Shown here: piece after piece, positions 9,901 to 17,396 of the stretch | Layout of the letters: each line of letters begins with the position of its first letter | Position numbering within the stretch: the first letter of the stretch is position 1 | Assembly: GCF_007748095.1 (NCBI RefSeq) | Contig: NZ_CP036287.1 | Location: 868,001 to 932,000, forward strand | Direction: 5' to 3' | Length of the DNA stretch: 64,000 nt | Source of the DNA: Engelhardtia mirabilis | GTDB taxonomy: Bacteria > Planctomycetota > UBA1135 > GCA-002686595 | The notes under the pieces: generated by a model | The model's database searches: none | Told to the model about the DNA's origin: nothing | Seen by the model: the letters and a program-made list of their open reading frames with translations, nothing else | Program-made: the position numbers and the translations under genes

Positions 9901-9962
9901 GTCCCTTGTTGCCGAGCCTCGAGCTGACCAACGCCCTCGAGGTGGTCCTGGCCGCTCCGTGA
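6954..9962 (+). CDS. Secreted ELWxTDGTxxGT-repeat protein
   Basis: 1002 residues from ATG 6954; an in-frame TTG directly precedes it. The N-terminus FTALTLLFLVPVQ is a weak signal peptide without basic residues. At least twelve copies of the ELWxTDGTxxGT motif occur across residues ~150-870, for example LWSTDGTPAGT, LELWRTDGTTAGT and IWATDGTAAGT. These mark a repeat family of large bacterial surface proteins of unknown function. The C-terminal ~140 residues have VPQLPALAGLPLYLQA and end LTNALEVVLA, matching the module in the neighbouring secreted proteins. It is a single-gene unit closed by a strong hairpin at 9984-10017. Confidence 0.88.
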   Translation: MTFTALTLLFLVPVQTTSPPIETSNIHTQVYSGLVDADAQIVGVAGGMLWLNGTSSFQGSRVWCLPALGAAPQNIVAPIHSAAPIVTSELQAVLALPDGTVLLDVKYDGELVRPPRRLFATTGPTSNLVDLGVGSQSDLFLVGNRAYFEGVDPDGFVDLWSTDGTPAGTQVEVDLPAHFVDGNVLDVHVIGQRFVFRWLDGSTRLVAVPITGGQITPLMALDPTAPFVDTLAGGKVVFATGTPATGVEVFATDGTPQGTGILKDLVGGPGSSFHNGLIGNGNVAYFLANVSGLGLELWRTDGTTAGTVATPELVPGPSSSFPTFTTLTGTFIGDALVHVLPGFIDSKVRITDGTPAGTLTLATGTNPSLKHDKVHFKSVAGGVAFNIGFIGVSPAAWYTDGTVAGTQLLVPPVPTGVNDAAGFTEYGSKIVYRALSMGSSVASGYQVWGSVLGAGTTELVANLGQGPLSASSSPADLFSAAGRGYFSGQLGFPLIYGGKSTFFATDSTPAGFVALGEFSLPSDVLGIIDGRCVFKAESPSTGTGLYVTDGTLAGTKLLKDVKPAGDVELLEGDAGAQLGRYLYFLANDVIHGVELWRTDGTALGTEMVIDLYPGSLDGASNSGGQPLVLGDYVYFNGRSPTTNKFQLWRTDGTAAGTSNFFSAALVDKSVYTFAADGERLWFRTVGSGVHDLWSTTGTEASTTLAATGLSAFSIVVPLGGLAVASRDDGAIAVSPDGSIEQLLPWSLDSAPDCIGSTDHHVYLRRLFDLGLEPGIWATDGTAAGTVRIADHGDHLEPLGSGGLAIFRGFDVDHGSEPWITDGTPQGTHRLFDLVPGPGSSAPIPLGRVGSRFLLQALSVEFGTELHSFAIADIPTYAVESLGVGCGASPTPQLGWSGGALLGASPMAEVRGVTPLGLCQLYLSSLPSATALGSCVVYLADPLPLALGVADGTGAIDFVLAVPQLPALAGLPLYLQALAVAPGSPLLPSLELTNALEVVLAAP

Positions 9963-9983
9963 TGCCCCGGCCGGAATGCGAAT

Positions 9984-10017
9984 GGGGGCTGCCCTTCCTG
10001 CTGGGAGGGCAGCCCCC
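9984..10017 (+). terminator. Strong 12-bp hairpin terminator
   Basis: Arms 9984-9995 (GGGGGCTGCCCT) and 10006-10017 pair perfectly around a 10-nt loop, 21 bp after the stop of the ELWxTDGT gene and followed by TTC. The convergent MFS gene ends at 10107, so the hairpin may serve both directions. Confidence 0.75.
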
Positions 10018-10106
10018 TTCAGTAGGGTGAGTCTGCGAGGGCCTTTGGGAGTGTCGCCCGTGTCCCCGCCGTCGGCTTCGGCCGAGGGGATCGCCGATGG
10101 GCCCGG

Positions 10107-11414
10107 TCAGTTGCGGTCGGAGGCCCCGGCGGCGCCGGCCACGGGCGCCGTGGCCAGCTCGCGCGCAATCGGCCGCGTGGCGAGGAACCAGGTCGTCGCG
10201 CACAGGGCCAAAGCCCCCAGGCCGCAAGCCATGGTCAGCTCGATCGACTGGCTCGCGTCGTAGACCAGCCCGCCCAAGAGGGCGAAGACGCTGAACGAGA
10301 CGGTCATGCCTAGGAAGTCCAGGGCGTGCACCCGGCCCCGGAAGCGGTCGTCGACGCTCTGCTGCCAGAAGCTCGTCGACGCGACCCAGATCGCCCCGCC
10401 GCCCACGTGGGCGAGGACCACGCACAGGGCCGCGAGCCAGAGGCCCTGGGCGAAGGCGAACAGGGCATAACCGATCGCCGCGATGACGAAGCCGATCGCG
10501 ATCTGCTGCAACATCGCCGTGCGTCCGCGCCCCACGGCGTAGCGCCCGAGGATCGGACCGATGGCGGTTCCCACGCCGCGCGCCGCGAACAACAGGCCGA
10601 AGGCCGGGCCGATGCGCGCGGGATCGGGCAGGCCGTTGTCACCGAGGCCGAAACGCACGGAGGCGGCCACCGAGACCATCACGAGGAAGGCGCCCGCCGG
10701 GCCCCACAAGGCCTTGGTGGCGAGGGCCGCGAGGATGCGGCGTTCGCGGACGTGAACCAGGCCCAAGCGCGCCTCGCGCAGGGTCAACAGGTCGATCCAG
10801 CGGAAGGGCGTCGGGTGCGGTGGGGCCGTCGGCAGGCGCAGCCCGGCCAGCAGGGACGCGCTCACTGCGTAGGTGCACGCGTCGACCACGAAGACACCGG
10901 CGATGCCGAGCGGGCCGATCGCCGCTCCGCCCACCAGGGCACCGATCGAGAGCATCATCGACCAGGTCACCGACGACAGAGCCAGGGCGTCGTGCAGGTC
11001 GTCCCTACCGACCGTGTTCGGAAGGGCTCCCTGGCGCGCGGCGTCGAAGCAGATGCCCAAGCCCATCTGGAGGGCGAGCAACAGATACAGGCGACCGACT
11101 TCGCTCGGCTCGTCCACCGTCAGGTAGCAGAGCACGATCGGGATGCGCGCCAGGTCGCAGCCGATCATCAGCCCCTTGCGCGAGAAGCGGTCGGCCAGCG
11201 TCCCCGCGAAGGGGCTCATGAAGGCCGTCGGCAACATCCGCACGGCCATCTCGAGCCCGAAGGACAGGCCCACCCCGACCGCGGCGCTGGGCCCGGCCAG
11301 CTTCGCCAAGAGCGCGATCACCGCCACGCGGTTGAACCAGTCGCCGGTCTGGCTGACGACCTGGGCCGACCACAGCCGCGCGAAACGCGGGTTGCGGCGC
11401 GCGACGCCGATCAC
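10107..11414 (-). CDS. MFS transporter, EntS-like exporter type
   Basis: 435 residues with a GTG start, about 12 hydrophobic helices and no signal peptide. After helix 2 it carries FAGTLADRFSRKGLMIG, the loop 2-3 signature of the major facilitator superfamily. The opening NPRFARLWSAQVVSQTGDW is typical of the MFS_3/enterobactin-exporter-like branch. The substrate cannot be read from sequence. It lies 10 bp after the thioesterase gene (11425-11865), so the hydrolase lipoprotein, thioesterase and transporter genes form one operon. That context suggests export of a small acid or acyl metabolite, but this is inference. Confidence 0.88.
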   Translation of the reverse strand: MIGVARRNPRFARLWSAQVVSQTGDWFNRVAVIALLAKLAGPSAAVGVGLSFGLEMAVRMLPTAFMSPFAGTLADRFSRKGLMIGCDLARIPIVLCYLTVDEPSEVGRLYLLLALQMGLGICFDAARQGALPNTVGRDDLHDALALSSVTWSMMLSIGALVGGAAIGPLGIAGVFVVDACTYAVSASLLAGLRLPTAPPHPTPFRWIDLLTLREARLGLVHVRERRILAALATKALWGPAGAFLVMVSVAASVRFGLGDNGLPDPARIGPAFGLLFAARGVGTAIGPILGRYAVGRGRTAMLQQIAIGFVIAAIGYALFAFAQGLWLAALCVVLAHVGGGAIWVASTSFWQQSVDDRFRGRVHALDFLGMTVSFSVFALLGGLVYDASQSIELTMACGLGALALCATTWFLATRPIARELATAPVAGAAGASDRN

Positions 11415-11424
11415 GACCGGGGCC

Positions 11425-11865
11425 TCACCGGCTCTCCGCCAGACCCTCGAAGCGCGCCACGGCCGAGCGGAAGGCGGAGGTCATGGGGCGTTTGGCGCGG
11501 GCCTTGTTGTCCCAGGCCACCAGCAACGCCTCGGCCTCGGCCCAGGGCTCCTCGCCCTGCGGTCCCATTCGGTAGGACTGGCTGAACGAACTCGACCCCA
11601 GGTGCGTGGTGCGCACCGCCACGACCACCTCGGCCCCGCCGCACCCGGGTCGCAGGAAGCGCAGGTTGCACTGCGCCAGCACGAACGGAAAGCGCGCACC
11701 GTCCATCAACTCGAGCCCCCGGAAGTAGCGCAGCCGCGCCTCTTCCAGGAGCGTCAAGTAGATCGCGTTGTTGAGGACCTGCTGGTTGTCCTCGTCGACC
11801 CAGCGGGTCTGCAACGTCGCGCGGAAGCGGAACTCGCTCGCTTCGGGAACATGGGGGGACTCCAA
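11425..11865 (-). CDS. Acyl-CoA thioesterase, hotdog fold
   Basis: 146 residues, a normal length for a 4-hydroxybenzoyl-CoA-thioesterase-type hotdog protein. The N-terminal TRWVDEDNQQVLNNAIYL fits the RWxDxDxxGHVNNxxYL motif that carries the active-site acid, and LRFLRPGCGGAEVVV is the central strand pair. Expected to hydrolyse acyl-CoA thioesters in the cytoplasm. No ATG is available before the motif. The TTG at 11865 begins one base after the TGA of the upstream hydrolase gene, so translational coupling is likely and the start is probable rather than certain. Confidence 0.82.
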   Translation of the reverse strand: MESPHVPEASEFRFRATLQTRWVDEDNQQVLNNAIYLTLLEEARLRYFRGLELMDGARFPFVLAQCNLRFLRPGCGGAEVVVAVRTTHLGSSSFSQSYRMGPQGEEPWAEAEALLVAWDNKARAKRPMTSAFRSAVARFEGLAESR

Positions 11866-11866
11866 C

Positions 11867-12733
11867 TCAGCGCGCCCCGAGCACCTCGGCCAGGAACGCC
11901 CGCGTGCGCTCCCACGCCTCGCCCGCGGCCTTGTGGTCGTAGCGGGCGCTCGAGGGATTCGCGAAGGCGTGGTCGGCGTCGTAGCGCAGGAACTCGTGGG
12001 CCGCGCCGGCCGCGGTCAGGGTCGCGTCGAGGCCGTCGACGTACTCCGGGGTGATGCCCTGGTCCTGGTTGCCGAAGACGCCCAGGATGCGCGCATGGAT
12101 GCGTTCCGCCTGGGGTTCGGTGACCTCGGTGCGGCCGTAGTAGACGACCGCGCCGTCGAGCTCGGGGTCCATCAGGGCGAGCTGCATGGACCAGCCGCCG
12201 CCGAAGCACCAGCCGATCGACGCCGTGGGGGTGGCGAGGGTGCCGTACTCACGCTGCAACCAGTCGCGCGCGGCCAAGAGCGTCGCGCTGGCCTTGGCGC
12301 CGTCGACGCTCTGCATGGCTTCCATCGCGCCTTCGCGGGTGGTCGCGACGGTGCCGCCGTACAGGTCCACCGCGAGCGCCGCGTAGCCCTCTTGCGCCAG
12401 GCGATCGGTCCACAGCTTGATGTGGTCGTTCAGACCCCACCACTCATGGATCACGATCACGCCGGGCAGCGGGCCCTCGACGCCGCTCGGCAGGGACAGG
12501 TAGCCGACCATCTCGCCGTAGCCGGGCACCTCGACCCGCTGCACCGCGCCGTGCAGCTCCGGCACCTCGGCCTCGGACAGCTCGTGCATGGCCATGAAGG
12601 TGTCCTGGTCGAGGCTGCCGAGCATGTCGACCGGCGAGGACGAGCCACCGCCGCTGGAGGCGCAGGCGGCCAGCAGAGCGACGGAGGCGAGGGCGAGCGG
12701 GCGGAGACGGCGGGGGTGGAGTCGGGGAGTCAT
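11867..12733 (-). CDS. Dienelactone-hydrolase-family lipoprotein
   Basis: 288 residues from ATG 12733, chosen because it yields a lipoprotein signal (LALASVALLAAC, lipidated Cys) where an upstream ATG at 12751 only adds a tail. The alpha/beta-hydrolase core shows VIVIHEWWGLND near the oxyanion region, the nucleophile elbow GWCFGGG with Cys in place of Ser (the dienelactone hydrolase hallmark), and the catalytic His in DADHAFANP. Likely a hydrolase anchored on the periplasmic face and acting on small lactones or esters; the substrate is unknown. It heads the operon with the thioesterase and MFS exporter. Confidence 0.85.
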   Translation of the reverse strand: MTPRLHPRRLRPLALASVALLAACASSGGGSSSPVDMLGSLDQDTFMAMHELSEAEVPELHGAVQRVEVPGYGEMVGYLSLPSGVEGPLPGVIVIHEWWGLNDHIKLWTDRLAQEGYAALAVDLYGGTVATTREGAMEAMQSVDGAKASATLLAARDWLQREYGTLATPTASIGWCFGGGWSMQLALMDPELDGAVVYYGRTEVTEPQAERIHARILGVFGNQDQGITPEYVDGLDATLTAAGAAHEFLRYDADHAFANPSSARYDHKAAGEAWERTRAFLAEVLGAR

Positions 12734-12784
12734 GGGGCGGTCTTGTAGCATCGACGCGCGCCCGATCCGACCGGCCGCGACGGG

Positions 12785-13456
12785 TCAATCCGTCGGGGAG
12801 AGCGATGCTGCTTCCTGGCGGCCCAGGACGACGGACAGGGGCCGCGCCATCAGGGGCCGCAGCAGACGCGAGTAGGCGAGGGCCAGTAGCGCGCCCACGG
12901 CCGCGCCGACCAGGGCGGCCGACAGCGGCATCAGGAAGGGTGTCCCCGGTTGGTAGGAGAAGGTCCACGCGGCGGGATCGTCCGCGTTCACCGCGACCAG
13001 GCGCGGCGCAATCAACGTCGCCATCAGGATGCCTGCCAGGATCGCGCCCTGACGGTTCGACAGTCGCCGTAGGCGACGGATCCTCAGGGCGGACGGTTGG
13101 CCGGCGAGGCCGACGAAGCCCGTCGTCGCGAGGCCCCCGGTCAGGACGGCGACCATCCGGAAGCTGCCCATCAACACGACCCCGATCACGGCGCAGGCCA
13201 CCACGAACTCGACGAGGGAGAGCAGGAGGCCGGTCAGGCTGCCGGTGGTTCCGCGCAGTGCCAGCCCCCCGGAGCCGTTCGCCAGGGCGATCACCTCCAG
13301 GACAACCAGGGCTGGGAGGCAGACGAGCCCGCCGTGCAGCGCCGCGGAGCCCGGGCGGACCGTTTCGATCTGCGGCCGCTCGGGGGAGGCCCAAAACTTG
13401 GCCCCGCGGCCGGCCGGCGTGGGCCGGTCCTGTGCGGGCAGGTCGAGGCGAACCAT
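12785..13456 (-). CDS. Membrane protein of unknown function
   Basis: 223 residues with about five hydrophobic segments (for example LPALVVLEVIALANG, LLSLVEFVVACAVIGVVLM, AILAGILMATLIAP and LSAALVGAAVGALLALAY). The ~40-residue N-terminus is soluble. I do not recognise the family. Codon use and GC match the surroundings. It is transcribed toward the hydrolase operon with a 51-bp gap to 12733 and could share its transcript. Its start faces the B3/4-domain gene across a 117-bp divergent region. Confidence 0.6.
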   Translation of the reverse strand: MVRLDLPAQDRPTPAGRGAKFWASPERPQIETVRPGSAALHGGLVCLPALVVLEVIALANGSGGLALRGTTGSLTGLLLSLVEFVVACAVIGVVLMGSFRMVAVLTGGLATTGFVGLAGQPSALRIRRLRRLSNRQGAILAGILMATLIAPRLVAVNADDPAAWTFSYQPGTPFLMPLSAALVGAAVGALLALAYSRLLRPLMARPLSVVLGRQEAASLSPTD

Positions 13457-13533
13457 GGCTGCACTCTACTTCCGCACCTGCTACGCGCGACATTCGGCCG
13501 CCTCCGTGTCGCCCTCGCCGTCGCACGGTTCGC

Positions 13534-13561
13534 TTGGAGCCCGGGACGGGGACACTAGACT
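13534..13561 (+). promoter_or_regulatory. Candidate promoter of the B3/4 gene
   Basis: TTGGAG (13534-13539), a 16-bp spacer and TAGACT (13556-13561) lie 12 bp before ATG 13574. The predicted transcript would have a leader of only a few bases. Confidence 0.4.
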
Positions 13562-13573
13562 CGCGCGTCAGCC

Positions 13574-14206
13574 ATGATCCACGTCGACGCACACCCCCTG
13601 CTCGAGGCCGCGGCCTTCCGCGCGCAGTTCCCCTCCCCGCTCGGCGACGTGGCGCCCCCGGATGCTCTCGCCGCCCTGCTGAGCCTGGAGGCCTCCGCTC
13701 CCCTCGAGCGCTCCGAGGAGGTACGCGCGGCCGTGCGGCGCCTCTTGCGCCATGGCGGCTACCGTCCCACCGGCCGCGGCAAGCCCGCCTCGGAGTACCT
13801 GGTGCGCGCCGTGGGCGAGGGCGCCCTGGGTTCGATCAACCTCGCCGTCGACGCATGCAACGTGGCCTCGCTGCACTCGGGACTGCCGATCTCGGTCGTC
13901 GACGTCGCGCGCACCGTCGCACCCCTGCGGATCGGCGTCGCGGACGCCGACGCCGAGTACGTCTTCAACACCGGCGGCCAGGCCATCGCTCTGGGCGGAC
14001 TCCTGTGTCTGTTCGACGCCGAGGGCCCCTGCGCGAACGCCGTCAAGGACAGCCAGCGCACCAAGACCTCGGCGGACACCACCGATGTCATCGCCGTCGT
14101 CTGGGGCACGAACGAGTTCCCGGGCCGCGCACAAGCCACCGCCGCCTGGTACCGCGCCCTGCTCGAGTCCGGCGGCGCGCGTACCGAGTCAGTGGAGCTG
14201 AGCTGA
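13574..14206 (+). CDS. B3/4 tRNA-synthetase-editing-like domain protein
   Basis: 210 residues. The stretch RGKPASEYLVRA..INLAVDACNVASLHSGLPIS and the later TGGQAIALGG, TKTSADTTDV and WGTNEF motifs match stand-alone B3/4 domains. The B3/4 domain is the editing domain of the phenylalanyl-tRNA synthetase beta subunit. Stand-alone forms are thought to hydrolyse mischarged tRNA or to bind modified amino acids, but the activity is not established for this branch. It is a cytoplasmic single-gene unit. Its last codons and stop lie inside a GAGCT pentanucleotide repeat, so the C-terminus is prone to slippage. Confidence 0.8.
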   Translation: MIHVDAHPLLEAAAFRAQFPSPLGDVAPPDALAALLSLEASAPLERSEEVRAAVRRLLRHGGYRPTGRGKPASEYLVRAVGEGALGSINLAVDACNVASLHSGLPISVVDVARTVAPLRIGVADADAEYVFNTGGQAIALGGLLCLFDAEGPCANAVKDSQRTKTSADTTDVIAVVWGTNEFPGRAQATAAWYRALLESGGARTESVELS

Positions 14207-14218
14207 GCTGAGCTGAGC
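14195..14218. repeat. GAGCT pentanucleotide repeat over a stop codon
   Basis: Nearly five copies of GAGCT run across the last residues and the TGA (14204-14206) of the B3/4-domain gene. The unit is not a multiple of three, so gain or loss of one copy could change the reading frame at the C-terminus. Confidence 0.8.
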
Positions 14219-14232
14219 GGTGGACGCTCGCC

Positions 14233-14832
14233 TCAACCCGCGAGCGCCGCTTCGATCGCCTCGGTCAGCTCGTCGGCGGTGGGCTTGGTGCGGCTGTCGT
14301 AGAAGGCGATCACCTGGCCGTCGCGGCCGACGAGGTACTTGCAGAAGTTCCAGCCGGGCAGGGTGCCGGTCGCGCCGCCGAGGTGGGCGTAGACGGGCGA
14401 CTGGTCGTCGCCCTTGGTGGCGACCTTGGCGAACAGCGGGAAGGTGACGGCGTAGTTCTGCGCGCAGAAGGTCTGGATCTCGTCGGCGGTGCCGGGCTCC
14501 TGCCCGCCGAAGTCGTTGCTGGGGAAGGCCAGCACCGAGAAGCCGCGCTCGCCGTAGGTCTCTTGCAGCTCCTGCAGGCCTTCGTACTGGGGCGTGAAGC
14601 CGCACTTGCTGGCCACGTTGACGACCAGGGTCACCTGCCCGTCCCAGGCGGAGAGGGGGGCCGGCTGGCCCGCGAGGGATTCGGCCGAGAGGCTGTAGAG
14701 GCTCTCCTCGGCGGCGGACTGGTCGACCTCGGTCTTGTCTCGGAAGAAGCCGCTGCAGCTGGCGACGAGGAGGCCGGCGATGAGGGGGCCGGCGAGGCGG
14801 GCGAGGGGACGGGGCTTCGGCTGGGTCGGCAT
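14233..14832 (-). CDS. Glutathione-peroxidase-family lipoprotein
   Basis: 199 residues from ATG 14832. The signal AGLLVASCSG has a lipobox, so the enzyme sits in the cell envelope. The GPx core shows the peroxidatic Cys in NVASKCGFT, the FPSNDFGGQEPG motif and the PGWNFCKYLV motif with the catalytic Trp-Asn. FCAQNYAVTFPLF supplies the Cys at the resolving position of thioredoxin-dependent GPx. The FPC Cys of many homologues is Ser here. The peroxidatic codon is TGC, so it is a Cys enzyme, not a selenoenzyme. Role: reduction of hydroperoxides, probably with thioredoxin-like donors. Three 11-bp direct repeats lie just upstream. Confidence 0.9.
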   Translation of the reverse strand: MPTQPKPRPLARLAGPLIAGLLVASCSGFFRDKTEVDQSAAEESLYSLSAESLAGQPAPLSAWDGQVTLVVNVASKCGFTPQYEGLQELQETYGERGFSVLAFPSNDFGGQEPGTADEIQTFCAQNYAVTFPLFAKVATKGDDQSPVYAHLGGATGTLPGWNFCKYLVGRDGQVIAFYDSRTKPTADELTEAIEAALAG

Positions 14833-15164
14833 GGGCGGGAGGGGTTCGGGATCGGTTCGGGATCGGTTCGGGTGGCGGCACCGGCGGGCTGGGGCGAATC
14901 GAGCCGCTGGGCCGCAGCCCCGGTGACCATGCGGAGGTCTTCGCCGCTGGGCCCGATTGGACGCGGGCAAGTGATCCGATCCGTCAGCGACCCGGATCCG
15001 GGCCCAGGGGTATCGTCCATGTCTGCGGACTGTAAAGGGTCTGGATTGAATCGCCCGCAAGGGCCGGAGTCGCGTTCGAAGTGCGTAGGGACTGCGCTGA
15101 GACGTTGCGGGTGTCGATGATCGAGGCAACCTAGAGCGGTTGGTCACCGTCCAACGGACTGTCG
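14833..15164. other. Divergent intergenic region with 11-bp direct repeats
   Basis: This 332-bp gap separates the GPx gene from the sigma-fusion gene. It contains the 11-bp repeat cluster (14843-14875), a less GC-rich patch around 15030 and a TAGAGC hexamer at 15132. No gene is recognised. Confidence 0.5.
14843..14875. repeat. Three 11-bp direct repeats upstream of GPx
   Basis: GGTTCGGGATC occurs at 14843-14853 and 14854-14864, then GGTTCGGGTGG at 14865-14875. Copies are exactly one helical turn apart, ending 11 bp before the GPx start codon. Such phasing fits a regulator binding one DNA face, or a simple slippage repeat. Confidence 0.6.
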
Positions 15165-17396
15165 ATGGGCGACCCAGCTGCGCCAGCCAGCCCTTCCGAG
15201 ATTGTCCACACGTCACTGGCCGGCAGATCTACCGACCCGCTCCGCCCACTCGCTACCAGCACCGCGCCCGTGAAGCCCTTCCACCTCAGCAAGGAACGCC
15301 TGCGCCACGACGCCGCTTGGAGCGGCGACGACGGTTTAGGCGAGCACGAAGCTTGGGTCGGGCGTTTGGCTCGGGCGCTCCTGCGGCGCGCGCGGCACGA
15401 GGTGGGGGAGGACGAAGCGGAGGGCCTGTGGCAGAGCGGGCTCGACCCGCGCGCGGTGCGGATCGACGGGCGTTCGCCGGTCGACGCGGCGCGCAGTAAC
15501 CGGCTGGTGGTGCAGGCGGTCATGGAACTGCCGTCCTCGGCCCGCGAGGCGGTCCTGGCGCGCTATCGCGACAATCGCCGTCCCGAGTCCATCGCGCGTG
15601 AGCGGCGGCAGAAGATCTCGCGCGTCGACCGCGAGCTGTCGGACGCCCTCGACACCATCGGTTCGCGCGTGCGCCAGCGCACGGGCGGCGGCCGCGCGGT
15701 GTATCTGGCCGGACTGGCCCTCCTGGAGCGCGAGCTGCAGCGGCCGCGGCGTCGCCTGCAACCCCTGGCTCCCCTGCTGGCGGCCGCGATCGTGCTGGCC
15801 TTCGTCGGCGCCATGCTGTTCGAGCGCGACCTGGGCGACCGACCGGGCCCCGAAGTGGGAGCCGAGGGTGAAGTCGCCCGGAGCGGAGATCGACGCGCCG
15901 AGCTGAACGCGATCGCGCTCGAGCTCGACACTGTCGCCGGCGACCAGGCCGCTGGGTCGGAGGGGCTCGACGAGCTCGCCGCCACCGCGACCTACGGCGT
16001 GCAGATCGTCGGTCAGGTGCGCGACGAGTCTGGCCTGGTGTTCGATGCGAGTCGCAGGTCGCTCGGCTACCTGCGCGCCAAGAACGGCGTCGACGAGCGC
16101 ATCACCACGATCAACGAGGCCGGGCGCTTCTCGCTCAACGGCCTCAGCGGGGGCGAGTGGACCCTCACGGCGCAGATCGACGGCTATGTGACCGCGACGC
16201 GCAAGCAGGTCTTCGATGAGTCGCCCGAGAGCGTCTTCGTCGAACTGCTCACCCGCCGCGCGCCGCGCGTCGACGTGCGAGTCTTCGTTCCGATCGATGG
16301 TGAAGCCGGCGCCCGCGCCGTGCACAGCCTGCCCGGTTCGGCGGACGACTGGGCCATCACCCACGGCCTCGCGGCCGCGATGACCGCCGGCCCGGCCCCG
16401 CGCCGACTGCCGATGGCCGGCACCGAGAACAACTGGAACCGACTGGCCGAGTTCGAGCGCATGGCGCCGGCCGACATGGCGCGCCCGGCACTGATCGGCT
16501 CCCTGGTGGCCGAACGCCCCGCGAGCGCCCGTTGGGTGCACCTGATGTTCGGCGAGTACGTGCTCGATAGTCAGCCCTGGCAGCCAGGGCTCGAGTCGGT
16601 GCGCTTCGACCTGGACCTGGCGCGACTCGACGGAATGCGGGCCGACGTGGCCCTGATGCTGAAGAGCCTGCTCAACCTCGACGTGACCGGCGCGGAGGTC
16701 TACCTCTACGGCCCGAACGGCGAAGTGCTCGTGCGACGCCTGGGCCCGGACGGCGGCCTCGACATCTCCGGCCTGCCGCCGGGCAGTTGGACCCTCGAGA
16801 TCTGGCTGCGCGGCCACGGCCGTCTGCTGCGCGCCCTCAACCTCGAGCCCGGATCCGGGGGCGACGTCGAAGAGATCGAGATGGGCGGGTCGATCCCCCT
16901 GTCCGGCAGTGTCTTCGACCTGGCCGGCAACCCCGTCGGCGCGCTCCTGCGAGCCTTGCCCTTCGGCAACGTCGCGCACCCCTTCGTCTTCGACTACGCG
17001 CCGACCACCAACGCCTATCCCCTGGGCAAGGGCAAGTTCGACTTCGGCGAAGAGCTCTCGGGCGGCTCCCAGTGGGTCGTCGTCCTCGACGAGCCCGGCT
17101 ATGCGCTCAAGGCCGAGGTCGTGGGCGAGTTCGGTGCGAAGGTCGACTTCCAGGCGGAAGTGGGCCACGACGTGACCATGACCTGGTCCGCGGCGGATGT
17201 CACCGGCGGCACCTACGCACTGCTGCGCGACAGCAAGGGTCTACCCCTGAAGGCCTTCGCTATCACCGAGGACCTCGGCTTCGCCGTCCAACTCATGCCC
17301 GACACCTACAACCTCGTGCTGTGGCAGAACAACGCCTGGGGCAAGCAGATCCCCTTCGTCGTGAACGGTGACGGCACCAAGGTGCCGGTCTTCTAG
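15165..17396 (+). CDS. Sigma-like domain fused to membrane-anchored ectodomain
   Basis: 743 residues, or ~708 if GTG 15270 is the start. Residues ~60-190 resemble an ECF sigma factor: an HEAWVGRLARALLRRAR region-2-like helix, then VMELPSSAREAVLARYRDN followed by a helix-turn-helix-like stretch as in region 4. One transmembrane helix follows (LLAAAIVLAFVGAMLF, ~200-222). The remaining ~500 residues are exported and contain carboxypeptidase-regulatory-like beta-sandwich repeats (GRFSLNGLSGGEWTLTAQI; GLDISGLPPGSWTLEIWLRG). The architecture joins a possible cytoplasmic DNA- or RNAP-binding part to an extracytoplasmic sensor or adhesin. The stop TAG is formed by the first bases of the inverted-repeat element at 17394-17558, so the native C-terminus may have been replaced. 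Confidence 0.8.
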   Translation: MGDPAAPASPSEIVHTSLAGRSTDPLRPLATSTAPVKPFHLSKERLRHDAAWSGDDGLGEHEAWVGRLARALLRRARHEVGEDEAEGLWQSGLDPRAVRIDGRSPVDAARSNRLVVQAVMELPSSAREAVLARYRDNRRPESIARERRQKISRVDRELSDALDTIGSRVRQRTGGGRAVYLAGLALLERELQRPRRRLQPLAPLLAAAIVLAFVGAMLFERDLGDRPGPEVGAEGEVARSGDRRAELNAIALELDTVAGDQAAGSEGLDELAATATYGVQIVGQVRDESGLVFDASRRSLGYLRAKNGVDERITTINEAGRFSLNGLSGGEWTLTAQIDGYVTATRKQVFDESPESVFVELLTRRAPRVDVRVFVPIDGEAGARAVHSLPGSADDWAITHGLAAAMTAGPAPRRLPMAGTENNWNRLAEFERMAPADMARPALIGSLVAERPASARWVHLMFGEYVLDSQPWQPGLESVRFDLDLARLDGMRADVALMLKSLLNLDVTGAEVYLYGPNGEVLVRRLGPDGGLDISGLPPGSWTLEIWLRGHGRLLRALNLEPGSGGDVEEIEMGGSIPLSGSVFDLAGNPVGALLRALPFGNVAHPFVFDYAPTTNAYPLGKGKFDFGEELSGGSQWVVVLDEPGYALKAEVVGEFGAKVDFQAEVGHDVTMTWSAADVTGGTYALLRDSKGLPLKAFAITEDLGFAVQLMPDTYNLVLWQNNAWGKQIPFVVNGDGTKVPVF

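Noticed and set aside
10072..10085. TCGGC-TTCG-GCCGA tetraloop hairpin after the MFS gene as a terminator
   Set aside because: The stem is only 5 bp with poor extension and no T-run; the stronger hairpin at 9984-10017 is close by.
13549..13557. GGACACTAG before the B3/4 gene as another copy of the inverted-repeat element end
   Set aside because: Only 9 bases match and the similarity stops there; it also overlaps a reasonable -10 hexamer, so chance is likely.
14233..14832. GPx as a second selenoprotein
   Set aside because: The peroxidatic codon is TGC (Cys) and the frame contains no internal TGA.
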